A stretch of 64,000 nt of DNA from contig OX465121.1 of NCBI GenBank assembly GCA_949987565.1, forward strand, positions 4,266,152 to 4,330,151, given 5' to 3'. Numbering within the stretch: the stretch's first letter is position 1; every line of letters starts with the position of its first letter. Made by a program: the position numbers and the translations under genes. The notes below the pieces were generated by a model, which searched no databases, was not told where the DNA came from, and was given only the letters and a program-made list of their open reading frames with translations. Positions 1 through 10,268 of this stretch are shown here, in pieces. The stretch is from Luidia sarsii. Lineage: Eukaryota; Echinodermata; Asteroidea; Paxillosida; Luidiidae.

Positions 1-299
1 CGCTCCCACTCGAAAAGATCAATTTAGGGTGCTGCCAACTGAAGGAAAATTTATGACACGAGAACAACGAAGAGCTGGATGGGAAAAAGAAGGAAAAAAA
101 GATAAACACTGTCATTGATACACACTTCTCGCTGTCCTCTTTTTCTATTTGCTAAACAAGAAAAAGAAGAGCAGATTGAGGCCATTTTGAAGACAATTTG
201 TGTCTCTTCCCAACAAAAGAATGACAGGGAATTGAAAGAGTGTGCATCGGGTATAAGTAATTCCATGGTAATGCTGTAGTATTACTCATCGGTAATGGA

Positions 300-404
300 G
301 GGTCCACATGAAGGGCGCCACCATTGTCTGTGCATACACACGTGTAGCTTTGGCATTTGGTTCTTCTTTTTTGTACCAGTGCATTCACCAATCCAAGATG
401 GCGG
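300..404 (+). promoter_or_regulatory. 5' leader and start region of first hnRNP A/B gene, with YY1-like site
   Basis: The word CCAAGATGGCGG at 393-404 overlaps the chosen start codon (398-400). It matches the known YY1 core (AAnATGGCGGC-like) seen at many housekeeping promoters, and it also gives a strong start context (A at -3, G at +4). An in-frame upstream ATG exists at 308 with no stop between the two, so a 30-residue N-terminal extension is formally possible. No TATA box is evident. The transcription start is not determined. Confidence 0.45.
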
Positions 405-3400
405 AAGAACAGAGCAACCTCGCTGCCAACGAAAGCGAAGAAGTCGTGAGTAGCCCCCCCGAAATGAATGCGTTCCCCGTCCCATTTTGACCGGACGCCG
501 GTAGATTCCGAGGCAACGTGCCACGGGCGAACCCTCACCCAAAACTGGACCGTCCAGGTCGAAGTTTCAGTGGTGAAAATTGCCGCTCGAAAGGAGGTGT
601 TTTTTTTGTGTCGGTGTGTTGTCTAACTCTAACGTCAGCGCGTATACGGTGACAAAAACCGCCGGTACATTGCGATACCAATTTTTTTTTTTAAGCCGAA
701 AATTAATCAGGCGAAAGAAATGGGAGGGAAAGAGATGGGAATACGCTCTATGGTGGATTCTTCTTAGTAAACAAAAACCGGCTGAATTTGACTTTAGACT
801 GGAGTTGCAAATTAAATGCAAGGGAATAACAACATGAACATTCAATTTCAACTTTTTTCAAGAAGGATTACCAACATTCAACACAACTGTCTGTGACTGT
901 GGCCGGCTGTCACTCTGTTCAGGTTGATTAATTAGACTCAAATATGCCTCGCCCATGCAGTAGAATTCTATCCTCCTTCAGTATGCAAGAAGCATGAATT
1001 GATGAAAGTGTGAAGCCTGCTGATCCCAACACTATCCAACAGTGGATATTGTTGGGTTCAGCAGGGTCCTGCAATGATGGTATTAAATATTACGCAGTGG
1101 CTGTTGATACGGCAGTCGTCCGTGTGGTTCCCTGACTTGATTGTATTTCATCAGCATTGCAGGCTGGTTGAACCAGTCTATTAGCTGATAGTCTGGTTCA
1201 AAGAGCTTAACATCCTGACAAATTCTGTGAAGTCAGGGAACCACACGGACGACTGCCGTAACAACAGCCACTGCGTAAATATTATTGCAGTAACTTTGCA
1301 ACAAAATCCAACTGTATTGTACAGTGTTGATCCCAACTAAGACTAACAACACTCAAGTAACAGACAATTGTTAGGCCTTTTCTCTTGGGCCTTTTCTCTT
1401 TGGGTCTTTCCCTTTATGCCCTTTCTTTTGGGCCTTTTCTTTTTAGATGTTTTGACTTATAGATCTTCATTGTGTGGCTGCCCCTGCCCCATAACACTAA
1501 CACCAGACCAGACACCCATGCTGACCCCAACAATCCTCAACACAGTTTTTATAGTACTGTACACTGCTGAACTCAACAGAGGACAACAGGCCCCAAAATT
1601 TGTTGGCTTCTGTTGGAGTCAGCAGGGTTAGGGTTAAAAAGCAGAGCAGAGAGGCCATAACATTGTTACAGTTCCGTTGCACACAGGTGCGGGTTGTGCA
1701 TGTTCAGTAGGAATCAGTAGAACAAAGGGAACATGGAAACATTTCTCTAACTTTTATTATTTATTATTATTAATCCACAATGAAATGAAATGCCAGATTG
1801 AGTTACACTCACTGACTCAGCATAAACTACCGGTATTTTATTTTTAGTTAATAATAATAGTACATCTGTACTGTACACCGTAATTACCCCCCAAAAACTA
1901 TGGAGTCCACTGTAACCGTTCGCTGCTCTCCCTACCGGAACCCCACAGTTAACCACATGTGCCTTTTTTTCCCATAGGCTACTGTGTAAACGTTCACTTT
2001 TACTGTGGCATAGGGCTCAGCAGGTTCAGCGTAACTCCTAAAATACGGCTTCATTTGACCCAAGATTTCTAGGCAAGGTGGCTTACAATACCAATCACCT
2101 GTGTCCATGTGGGAAAAATATGTTGATTCCCCCCCAAAAAAAATAAAAAAAATAAAATAAAATACAAAATGGGCAAAAACCCCCGGTTCGGTAACAAGAT
2201 TCAAACAGTACATGTAGCTCTGCAACTGGCAGTCTGGTCCCCTGTAAGTCGCTAGCCCGCTATACCGTACTACAGGGGAACAAAGTCACAATCTCTGTAA
2301 TGCAATTTCTATGCGAATTCTGAAGTCTGACTGATCCTCTCCCTTCTCAACCTTTCCGCCCCTCCTCACCAACCTCCTTCCTCCACCAACCCTCTTCCTC
2401 ACCTACTCCATTCTTTTACATCCCTTTCCCTTTTCCATCTCCTTCCTCCTCACCTGCTCCTTCACCTCCTTCCTTCCTCACCCACCTCTTCCCTTTTCAC
2501 CAATCCCCCCACCCTTCACCTCTCCTGCCTCATCCTCTTCCTTCTTTTCCTTCTCACCCTTCTCACCATACTCACCAACCTCCTTCCTCCTCACCCGCCT
2601 CTTCCCTTCTCAACCATCCTCTTCCTTCTCACCCTCCTCACCATACTCACCCACCTCCTTCCTCCTCACCCGCCTCTTCCCTTCTCAACCATCCTCTTTC
2701 TTCTCACCCTCCTCACCATACTCACCCACCTCCTTCCTCCTCACCCGCCTCTTCCCTTCTCAACCATCCTCTTCCTTCTCACCCTCCTCACCATACTCAC
2801 CCACCTCCTTTCTCCTCACCCGCCTCTTCCCTTCTCAACCATCCTATATCTTCTGTTCCTTCTCACCCTCCTCACCATACTCACCCACCTCCTTCCTCCT
2901 CACCCACCCTCTTCCTCACCTACCCCATCCTTTCAAATCCCTTTCCTGCACCCATCCATCTTCATCCATCCATCTCCTTTCACCTCACCTGCTCCTTCCT
3001 CCTCCTCACCCCCCCCCCCACCTCCTTCCTCCTCACCCACCTCCTTCCGCTTGACCCACCCTTCCCTCCTCACTCCCCCTCCCTTCTCACCAAACCCCTC
3101 CACCCTGGCCTTCACCTCTCCAAAGTCTGCGAAGGAGGAGATGATGGAGGACGAGAACCTCCGGAAGCTGTTCCTTGGAGGCCTGAAGCGCTCCACCACC
3201 AAGCAGGACGTGGAGGAGTACTTCAGCAAGCTGGGGCTGGAGGTGCAGGTCTCCGTGGCCACGGGCAAGGACAACGCCTCCAAGGGCTTTGGCTTTGTCA
3301 CGCTCCAGACGGTGGCCGACACGGACAAGGTGCTGCTTGACCACGAGGACAAGCACACGGAGCTGCAGGGCAAGCGGATCGAAGTCCGCCGCGCCATTCC

Positions 3401-6400
3401 AAAGAATGTGAGTCTAGCCGTTCTACACTGGACAGGCACTCGTCTGTGTCGACCTGCTCTCAAGTCTATAGCCGTGTCCGCACTGGACTTATTTTTTACC
3501 GAGCCCGTGGGTAACATTCCAATGGTAAATCTTCTCGGCGTCCGCACTTGGACTTTTCGACTCGGGTAAACTAACCGAGACGATGGGTAAAACTAACCGA
3601 CTCATGTACATGTGCATATACTGTATGTACACAAACAAGTTGTTACCCTGCGCCCGCACGAGTCTTGTATACAGTAACGTAACGTGCGGGGCGCCGGATG
3701 TGGTTTTTTACCGAGTCGTTTACCGAGACGTCGTGTCCGGATTGGACTTATCGACTCGGTTAAACTGACCTGGTCAATTTAACCGGGCAGAAGTTGGTCG
3801 GTTAAACTACCCATTTGAGTCGGGTAAGTTACCTGGGAGGAAAACTTCCTGGACTGTCCGCACTGTCCTTAAAATGGTCAATTTACCCATTTGCTCAGTT
3901 AGTTTACCATTTTAAGTCCAGTGCGGACGCGGCTTATGACAGTCGGCTGCAATGACTTCCATAGCCTCGTTTGTACTTTTGAGTCGTGGCAAGTGAATCC
4001 TTACAAAACCTTCAGCTCTGACCAATGGACCTTTCCCATGAATTATGCACAGTAGACCTTACGCATGCACTTTACTAAATTGGTTGGCAAACGAGTTCGC
4101 ATGGTGTGCAGGTTTCGAAATACGCGCGCAGGAGACACTGAATAGCCAATCACTTTACGCCAAACAGTTAGTGCGAAGGAACGTGCGCACGCCCGTGGAA
4201 AACTACGATTGGTTGGCATATCGCTTGCCCACCAATTTAGTGAAACGCATGTGCGCCCCGCACGTTACGTTACTGTATGCAAGACTCGTGCGGGCGCAGG
4301 GTAACAACGTGTTTGTGTGCCTAGAGTACATGCACATGTACACGAGTCGGTTAGTTTTACTGATCGTCTCGGTTAGTTTACCCGAGTCGAAAGGTCCAAG
4401 TGCGGACGCCGGGAAGATTTACCAATTGGAATGTAACCCACGGGCTCGGTAAAAAATAAGTCCAGTGCGGACACGGCTTAAGGGACCAGCAGAATAGCAT
4501 TTGCGGGAAGAATGTCGTTGCCGGGTGAATATAACCTGCCTTATAAATACATTCACGTTAGTTACAAATGACAGATGCGTGACCGAGTGCGTTTTCTGTT
4601 CTCACTTGGTTCACCTCAACCCTCAACCCTGACAGAGCAACATACCCTGCGACATGGTCAAGAAGGTGTTTGTGGCCGGCCTGAACAAAGGCACCATCAC
4701 GGAGGACGACCTGAGGGACTACTTCAACACCTTTGCCACGGTCAAGAGTGTGTCGGTGGTCCACGACAAGGACACGGACAAGCCCCGGGGTTTTGCCTTT
4801 GTGGAGCTGGAGCACTACTTCATGGTGGACAAGGCCGCTCGTAAGTCTCTCTCTCAGCAGTCATGAGAAAACAAATCATTTGATGTCTGTGATGCAATGC
4901 GATACCCCTCTGCTGTACGTATTCAAATCCGCCACACTACCCCCGACCAGCCTTTTTTTTTCTTCAGCAGGCCATCGGGCTTTTTATGTCTAGCAGGGCA
5001 AACCCTCATTGAATTAGAGTTGGAAACTATCGCCACTAACCAGAGTGTTAGCATGAACAAAATTCATACAGCTGCTTAAAGCCCCAACACAACATTGGTA
5101 AGATAAAAAAACAGACATTTTCACAGATTTACATGAAACTTATACAGTTTGAAGATGGTATACATGTAGTATAAACCCCGCACTGAAATATTTCTGCTTA
5201 AAATGTTGTATTTTGGGAGAAAAGAGTAAAAGAAATCGTTTATGTCCCACCGAGATCTAAACTATTTTTGACACCACTTTGACACTTGGCACTGTGTAGA
5301 CACCATGTTGACACTGTTTTGACACTGTTGGCACCGTGTTGACACCCTGTTGACACCTTGTTGACACCGTGTTGACACCGTTTTGACACTGTTTGGGAGG
5401 GGTCATTGAATGAGCCTTCATGTGGACGGGCGACCCCACTCAGGCAAGTTCTCCGGTCTGCGAGTCTTTCTCTCACCCTTCTCTGCTTTGTTTTGTCCTG
5501 TCGCAGTGATGACCGACCACAAGATCAAGGACATCAAGATTGACGTGAACAAGGCCCACGCGGACAAGAACCGGCGGATGGGTAGCGGTGGAGGCGGAGG
5601 CCGTCCCGGAAGGGGCGGAGGTGAGTGCTCGATGACCTCAACCCCTCCCCCCCCCCCCCCCCGCCACCACCAAAAACCCACACCCACTAACAGAACAAGC
5701 CCGGTACCTAATCTTGTACCCATTCACTCAGTCGCATTACATTGTCACCAGTGCAAGATCCTAAAATGTCATTGACCGCAGTAACTACAACTGTACAAAC
5801 TTTGAATTCTCTTTGTCCAGCTCGGTGGTTAAGCAGTTAGGCAAAGAAAAAATAGTTGTGCTTCCTATTACATGGTATCTGAAAATAGGGTAGGTAGGTA
5901 GGAATTTGGTTTTTCTTTGACTTTTTTTTATGCCGATTCATGTACTGGCTAAGTGTTGCATAATATACTTGAGCCAACATAACCATGATTTACGTTGATT
6001 AAATCACTGGTTGCACCGTCAAAAATAGGGTCGCGCCGACAATCAGTCAAAATAGAGCCGGTCGGGAAACATGCTTTCCCCTAAAAAAAATTTGGAGTTG
6101 CGCCTTCAAAATAGGGTCAGCCAGGAAACAGGAAGCACAAGCATTTTTTGGGGGGGCCTTAAAATGCAGCTAACCCTAACCCTCGGCAAAGACTAGTTGA
6201 CTATCAGGGAAGGCCACCATCTAAGGGCTGGATAGCTCAGATGGAAGAGCACTGGTACGTTAACTCACTGGGAACTTTTGAAAAACAAAAATTGAAAAAT
6301 TGGCAAAGAAAACTTTGACTGGACAGGGACTTGACTGAACTCTGTACAGAGGTCTCGGGTCCAAGTCCCGTTCCAGTCAAAGTTTTCTTTGCCATTTAAA

Positions 6401-7945
6401 AAAAAAAATTCAAGTTGTTCAAAAAGTTCCCAGTAATTTTTGTTTTCTTCCAATTATGTATTAAGTTGGGGAAAGACCCTCATTGGCTTGCAGCGCTATG
6501 ATCGCGGCTCCCTGATGTTGTGCCAACGAAACAGGTGGCCCGGGTTCAGTTCCTCCTCGTGCCTTTTTGCTGTTGCAGGCGGCTATGGGCGTGGGGGCGG
6601 CGGTGGCTACGGTGGTGGCTACAGCGGCGGATACGGAGGTGGCTACGGCGGCGGTGGCGGTTATGGAAGCGGCAGAGATTGGGGCAATGGATATAACGAC
6701 TACGACAACCATGGAGGTAACACGAAGCAGTCCAGTCCCGTGTTATGGCTACGCTGGTCGGCGGTGGACGGGGTCGACCGGCATGGGTAGTTTCATGACA
6801 ACAAACTTTTCATCTGTGGGTACCAGTGAATCTTGGACATCGCTGGCTGTACCAAAACAACGGGTACCAACGGTAGTTGGGAGCGACTTGCGTTGCATGA
6901 CTTGGTTAGATTGCATTGTTCATTCTCAAGATTGCCTCTTAATCCTCTTTTTTGTTCCCAGGCGGATATGACGGATACTATGGGGGAGGATCATCTGGTT
7001 TTGGTCCCCAGAGAAGTAAGTCACAATTTAAAAAAAAAAAAAATTGGGAGAGGGGGGCCTCCAGCACTTCCCACTCAGTATTGCAGAACGTAGCAGCTCC
7101 GATGCATATGACACTATTCTCATGATTGGGCTCGACGTTTTTGACCCTAGCAGAACCTCTCTCAAAGACAGAAGCTTTGGCAGTTACTTTGCAGAGGATG
7201 GCATCTTTGTTTACACCTTACAACTCTGGGTCATGTTTTACATCGGAATTTTTTTTTTTCCCATCGGAAATTTGCTGCATTACATGCATACAAAAATTGC
7301 CGCTCTTTTAAACTGACCGACTAATGATACTTGGTCTTGAAAGTGTGTCAAAGGTCATCCTGATCCTCTTTTCATGAAATTTATTTTTTGTAATTGTCCA
7401 TAAAAGTGTTTTTCATTATATTGATAACAAATTTGCATTTGTTTGAAGACAGATGAAGGGTACGTTTCATTTTTCCTATCTCTGATATGCTTCATATCTC
7501 TGCTATGCACACAAGGGAAGGCCAATTCCACAGAGAAATTGGCGTGTGTTAATGACTCAACAGTGTCTACAGGCACAAGAATTTTTATCAAAATCTGAAG
7601 ACCATGGGCCAAAAGATGTATTGATCTGAGTGATCCATAGTGTCCCATAGAAAAAAGAGTTAGTGCAGGCTTTGGTGTCGCTGTTTTCAAGCAGGATCCC
7701 GTTTGCACTTGCTCCCTGTCCCAATGGCTATGGCTGTGGCTTCAGTTAGCGCACGAGTCAACCGCAGAAGCCACTAACTGGCCAGGCCGCTGCCAAAAAC
7801 CCCATAGACCCCGTGTGCATTAGCGCCAGCCCTAGCCCCAAGCCGATAAATGCTCAGACGCTGTGCTCTCTCTTGCTTGGACGGTGCAGGTTTTGGCGGG
7901 CGGGGGAGGAGTAGAGGAAGAGGAGGCAGCTACCGGCCCTACTAG
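398..7945 (+). CDS. hnRNP A/B-type RNA-binding protein 1 (two RRMs plus glycine-rich tail), 7 coding exons, 298 aa
   Basis: A nuclear RNA-binding protein of the hnRNP A/B family, expected to act in splicing control and mRNA packaging. Coding exons: 398-445, 3126-3407, 4636-4840, 5507-5620, 6579-6716, 6962-7015, 7890-7945. All have GT-AG borders and compatible phases and sum to 897 nt. RRM1 (about residues 29-106) has RNP2 LFLGGL (31-36) and RNP1 KGFGFVTL (69-76). RRM2 (about 119-195) has RNP2 VFVAGL (121-126) and RNP1 RGFAFVEL (161-168). From about residue 203 the tail is rich in Gly, Tyr and Arg, with repeats such as GGYGGG, and ends in SYRPY. The start at 398 (MAEEQSN) is preferred over the in-frame ATG at 308 because of context and resemblance to the paralogues' short N-termini. 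The exon 2 acceptor could instead be at 3134/3135, 9 nt later and also in frame. Family assignment is firm; the exact orthologue (A1, A2/B1, A3 or squid-like) cannot be decided here. Confidence 0.9.
1092..1276. mobile_element. 185-bp MITE-like inverted repeat element (copy 1)
   Basis: The ends are inverted copies starting ACGCAGTGGCTGTTG and ending CAACAGCCACTGCGT; the similarity extends inward over roughly 45 bp each side (GTCGTCCGTGTGGTTCCC and its complement). The direct repeat AAATATT flanks it (1085-1091 and 1277-1283), a likely 7-bp target-site duplication. Two further copies lie at 12488-12736 and 31612-31794. It lies in intron 1 of the first hnRNP gene and has no coding capacity. The superfamily is not assigned. 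Confidence 0.75.
2330..3125 (+). repeat. Pyrimidine-rich tract with 75-bp tandem repeats abutting the RRM1 exon
   Basis: Nearly 800 bases of almost pure C/T (cctcctcacc-like) sequence. Between 2581 and about 2920 a unit beginning TCCTTCCTCCTCACCCGC recurs at 2581, 2656, 2731 and 2806 (75-bp spacing), with a longer last step to about 2890. The tract ends directly at the splice acceptor of exon 2 of the first hnRNP gene, so it serves as an extremely long polypyrimidine tract. Confidence 0.85.
3468..3936. mobile_element. 469-bp MITE with AGCCGTGTCCGCAC termini (copy 1)
   Basis: It starts AGCCGTGTCCGCACTGG and ends with the complementary GTGCGGACGCGGCT. The interior has many short inverted motifs built on ACTCGGTTAAACT-type words. 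A near-identical copy lies at 53621-54079. It sits in intron 2 of the first hnRNP gene. The flanks are TA-rich, so a TA or TTA target duplication is possible but not certain. Confidence 0.8.
4248..4480. mobile_element. Inverted partial copy of the 469-bp MITE
   Basis: This segment is the reverse complement of the left half of the element at 3468, ending in TCCAGTGCGGACACGGCT. Shared words include TGCGGACGCCGGGAAGAT and the GTACATGCACATGTAC region. Together with the upstream copy it forms a large inverted pair in the same intron. The open frame running through 4045-4452 is a by-product of this sequence. Confidence 0.75.
5076..5220. mobile_element. Decayed TTAA-type MITE copy
   Basis: It starts TTAAAGCCCCAACACAACATT, close to the left end of the element at 9910-10268, and ends near ATGTTGTATTTTGGG, resembling the right end. 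The interior is diverged. It lies in intron 3 of the first hnRNP gene. Confidence 0.45.
5262..5395 (+). repeat. 12-bp minisatellite (GTTGACACCGTG-like)
   Basis: About eleven imperfect copies of a 12-base unit such as TTTGACACTGTT or GTTGACACCGTG in tandem. Intronic, upstream of exon 4 of the first hnRNP gene. The short open frames on the - strand here are only the repeat read through. Confidence 0.8.
6225..6391 (+). mobile_element. tRNA-derived SINE, composite copy with inverted 3' half
   Basis: The 5' tRNA-like part GGGCTGGATAGCTCAG (A box TAGCTCAGATGG, 6233-6244) is followed by a - strand copy of the 3' half (about 6288-6333), then by the + strand 3' half with B box GGGTCCAAGTCC (6357-6368) and the tail CAAAGTTTTCTTTGCC. 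The result is a hairpin-forming repeat. The same order is present in mirror image at 18965-19193. It lies in intron 4 of the first hnRNP gene. Confidence 0.75.
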
Positions 7946-7985
7946 GTGACCGCGCCCGAACCCAAACCTCATGTCAAAGGTGAGA
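7946..7985 (+). other. 3'-UTR segment with splice donor after stop (gene 1)
   Basis: After the TAG at 7943-7945 the sequence runs 34 nt to a good donor, AAAG|GTGAGA (junction 7979/7980). The acceptor and terminal exon were not identified. Both paralogues have a donor at a comparable distance, which supports this being a real 3'-UTR intron. Confidence 0.6.
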
Positions 7986-8089
7986 GGTCATCCGAATATC
8001 AACAAGGTCAATTATGTTGTCCAAGATCTGTATTCAAAAATGGTGCAAAATGCTTTTTGATGAATGAACAAAATGCAAATCTGCAGAAT

Positions 8090-8137
8090 TTTTAGGGCAT
8101 GCCTTTTCAATCCTAGCAGGATCCTTCTAGCAAAGGC
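8090..8137 (-). mobile_element. Degenerate copy of the 52-bp repeat unit
   Basis: It contains CAATCCTAGCAGGATCC and CAAAGGCAGG in the spacing of the abundant 52-bp unit, reading on the - strand. Several mutations separate it from the better copies. A similar relic is at about 7139-7172. Confidence 0.5.
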
Positions 8138-8317
8138 AGGATGCCTCACCCGACGTATAGTTATGTGATATGCATCAGTGAGAATGGAATTCAATGAGGG
8201 TTTCCTCAATCCCTGTTGCATAGTTAGCACTGTATGCCCTGTGCTTTTCCCGATTGCCTGGTGATTTGCCTCAGCCCTTTGATGGTGGCCTTTGCCGGGG
8301 TGGGGGCACCAGTCAAA

Positions 8318-8440
8318 GGCAGTTCAACCATAAACTGCCCTACATGTATATCTCCAGGGATCACACCCCCGCTTTTATTCAGATTCAAGCAACCAAATGT
8401 TGTAAATCTAGCTACAGCAGCTCGGGGATCTCACAAAGTG
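8318..8440. repeat. Interspersed repeat containing ATCTCCAGGGATCACAC
   Basis: The block from GTTCAACCATAAACTGCC through ATCTCCAGGGATCACAC to GTTGTAAATCTAGCTACAGC recurs in degenerate form at about 10262-10365, on the opposite strand at 19575-19690, and at 61945-62035. It tends to sit next to the tRNA-like SINE and may be part of the same composite element. No coding potential. Confidence 0.65.
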
Positions 8441-8504
8441 GATGCAGCTTTTTTTTCAATTCAAGTCGAACAAACAAAGGGGAAAAAAAATCGACTTGGA
8501 AACT

Positions 8505-8631
8505 TTTGAACAAATTGAAAAATTGGCAAAGAAAACTTTGACTGGACCGGGACTTGAACCCGAGACCTCTGGATTAGCGTACCAGTGCTCTTCCGTCTGA
8601 GCCATCCAGCGCTTAGATGGTGGCCTTCCCA
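8505..8631 (-). mobile_element. tRNA-derived SINE, near-intact head
   Basis: On the - strand it reads as a tRNA-like cloverleaf: D arm GCTCAGACGGAAGAGC, anticodon loop ACGCTAA, T arm CGGGTTCAAGTCCCG, and acceptor strand TCCAGTC pairing with CGCTGGA except at one position. It continues into CAAAGTTTTCTTTGCCAAT. The base before the anticodon is C, where real tRNAs have U33, and the body continues past the tRNA part. It is therefore a SINE head, not a functional tRNA gene. The anticodon would be GCT here and GTT in the copy at 6225. Confidence 0.8.
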
Positions 8632-9799
8632 AATAGTCTTTTACCGTGGTGGGGGCGCCATTCCAAAGCAATCCAACCATTAACGGCCGTATATTTCTGT
8701 TCATGTTCTGACATCCCTAGATAGGACTGTGTGTATTTTTTCGAGACTCGGATGGCGCATCTAACCGGAGATCGGTCAGCTGAAGGGAACGTCAGTCGGA
8801 GCGTCCGGTAAACTCCAATCCAGAACGGAGCAGGGTTAAAATAAAAAAAGAGAGAGAGAGAGAAAAAGAAAAAAAAACCCAGAAAGATGTGAATTTTCTG
8901 GGTACAGAGTAAGGGTCGTAGGTCAGATTCAGAATCCCTAAACTGGCCCTCCAGTCTTCTGACTTTAAAATTTGCAAAGATGTTCCTGTTTTTAAGAAAA
9001 AAAAATGGGAAAATGATTGGAAGATCTGTTCATGAGACGTATTTGTTGATTTTTTTTGTTGATTTTTTTTTCATTTGGAGTGCTGATGGTTTGGATGACG
9101 GTAACGTTTTCGAAATTCAAAAGAATGACTTTTTTAGTGGGGCGGCAATTTGTTTCCGATATTTCAGGAGATTTTTGTGTTGGTTTTATTCCGGAAAAAT
9201 TGAGTGACAATGTGAAGACTTTACCGTTCCCAGCACTCAAGTATCTTTTGTAAACAATGATCCAACCGTGTGATCTTCCCAGTAGCATGTAGACAGTGCG
9301 ACCTAACATTAGACATTCATTCGGTGTACTGACATTGTGAGGGGAGGAAGTTCAAGGGTCAAAGGGCAAACCCTGCCCCCCCCAGTGACCCTTTTTAGTT
9401 GATAGTGTGACTAGCGTGTGTAGTGTATACTAGTTGGAAATATTAAGTAAGAAAAAAGGGATGGATGGTTCGCCATATTGCTAAACACACCAGTGTAGAT
9501 TCCACCAGTGTAGATTTAAAACAAACAAAATATCTTTGGTCACTTTGCAAACCAACTTGAAGTGAGACCAAAGGGTTGGCTGCTGCTTAATCTAGTTTGA
9601 CCAAGTCTGCAGTCAGTTCACTCCAAGTTGAGCTTGACCTCTGCCTCATTCAGTACTTATGGCACATCCCTACCAGCTACCCCCTCCTCCAGTCCGCCCA
9701 CAGCTGGCCTATCAGGAGTCGTTATCATCTGTTGGTGAAGAGTGGCCACGTGAACAGCAGTACTGTGCAGTACACAGTCGAGACTGGTGTTATGGATGA

Positions 9800-9850
9800 A
9801 CGGAACAGTGGTCTCCCATCTGAGCTATCCAGCCCTTAGATAGTGGCATT
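9800..9850 (-). mobile_element. 5' fragment of tRNA-derived SINE
   Basis: CATCTGAGCTATCCAGCCC is the reverse complement of the SINE A-box region (GGGCTGGATAGCTCAGATG). The 3' half is missing. Confidence 0.6.
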
Positions 9851-9909
9851 CCGTAATGGTCAACTAGTCTTTGCCATGGTGGGGGCACCAGTCAGTAGCA
9901 ATTCAACCC

Positions 9910-10268
9910 TTAAAGGCCCAATACAACATTGGTAAGGGTCAAAAGATTGCCACAGTTTGTGTGTTAAACCATTAAACATCCCAAAAAAGCAATCCTGCGA
10001 AGGTTTTGGCTCAGATGGTGATCTGAGAAAGTAGAAAAAGGAAAAAAAAAAGGTCACGTTTTTTTGCACCATTCTGTAGTGTAAGAAATAGTTTATGACT
10101 TGCGAGCAATAAACTATTTGTGAATATTTCTAGGGAAGTACAGCATCCCAGACTGTAAGATTTCAACATGAGGATTCTACCATTACCATCTACAAACTGT
10201 GTAAATTAGAAGGAAATCTGTGGACATTGATGATTTCCAATCTTCCCAATGTTGTATTGGGCCTTTAA
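9910..10268. mobile_element. 359-bp MITE with TTAA target duplication
   Basis: The terminal inverted repeats begin TTAAAGGCCCAATACAAC and end GTTGTATTGGGCCTTTAA. It interrupts the repeat block TTCAACC...CTGCCATATATC, whose uninterrupted relatives are at 8324 and 19235, so the insertion site can be read directly as TTAA. TTAA duplication is the hallmark of piggyBac-type transposition; no transposase is present. Related copies are at 16311-16490 and 5076-5220. Confidence 0.75.

Noticed and set aside
2933..3547. 204-codon - strand frame opposite the RRM1 exon
   Set aside because: Shadow of the conserved + strand exon plus the pyrimidine tract.
4045..4452. 135-codon frame on the + strand
   Set aside because: Lies across the inverted MITE copy in an intron; no similarity to known proteins and MITE relatives do not keep it open.
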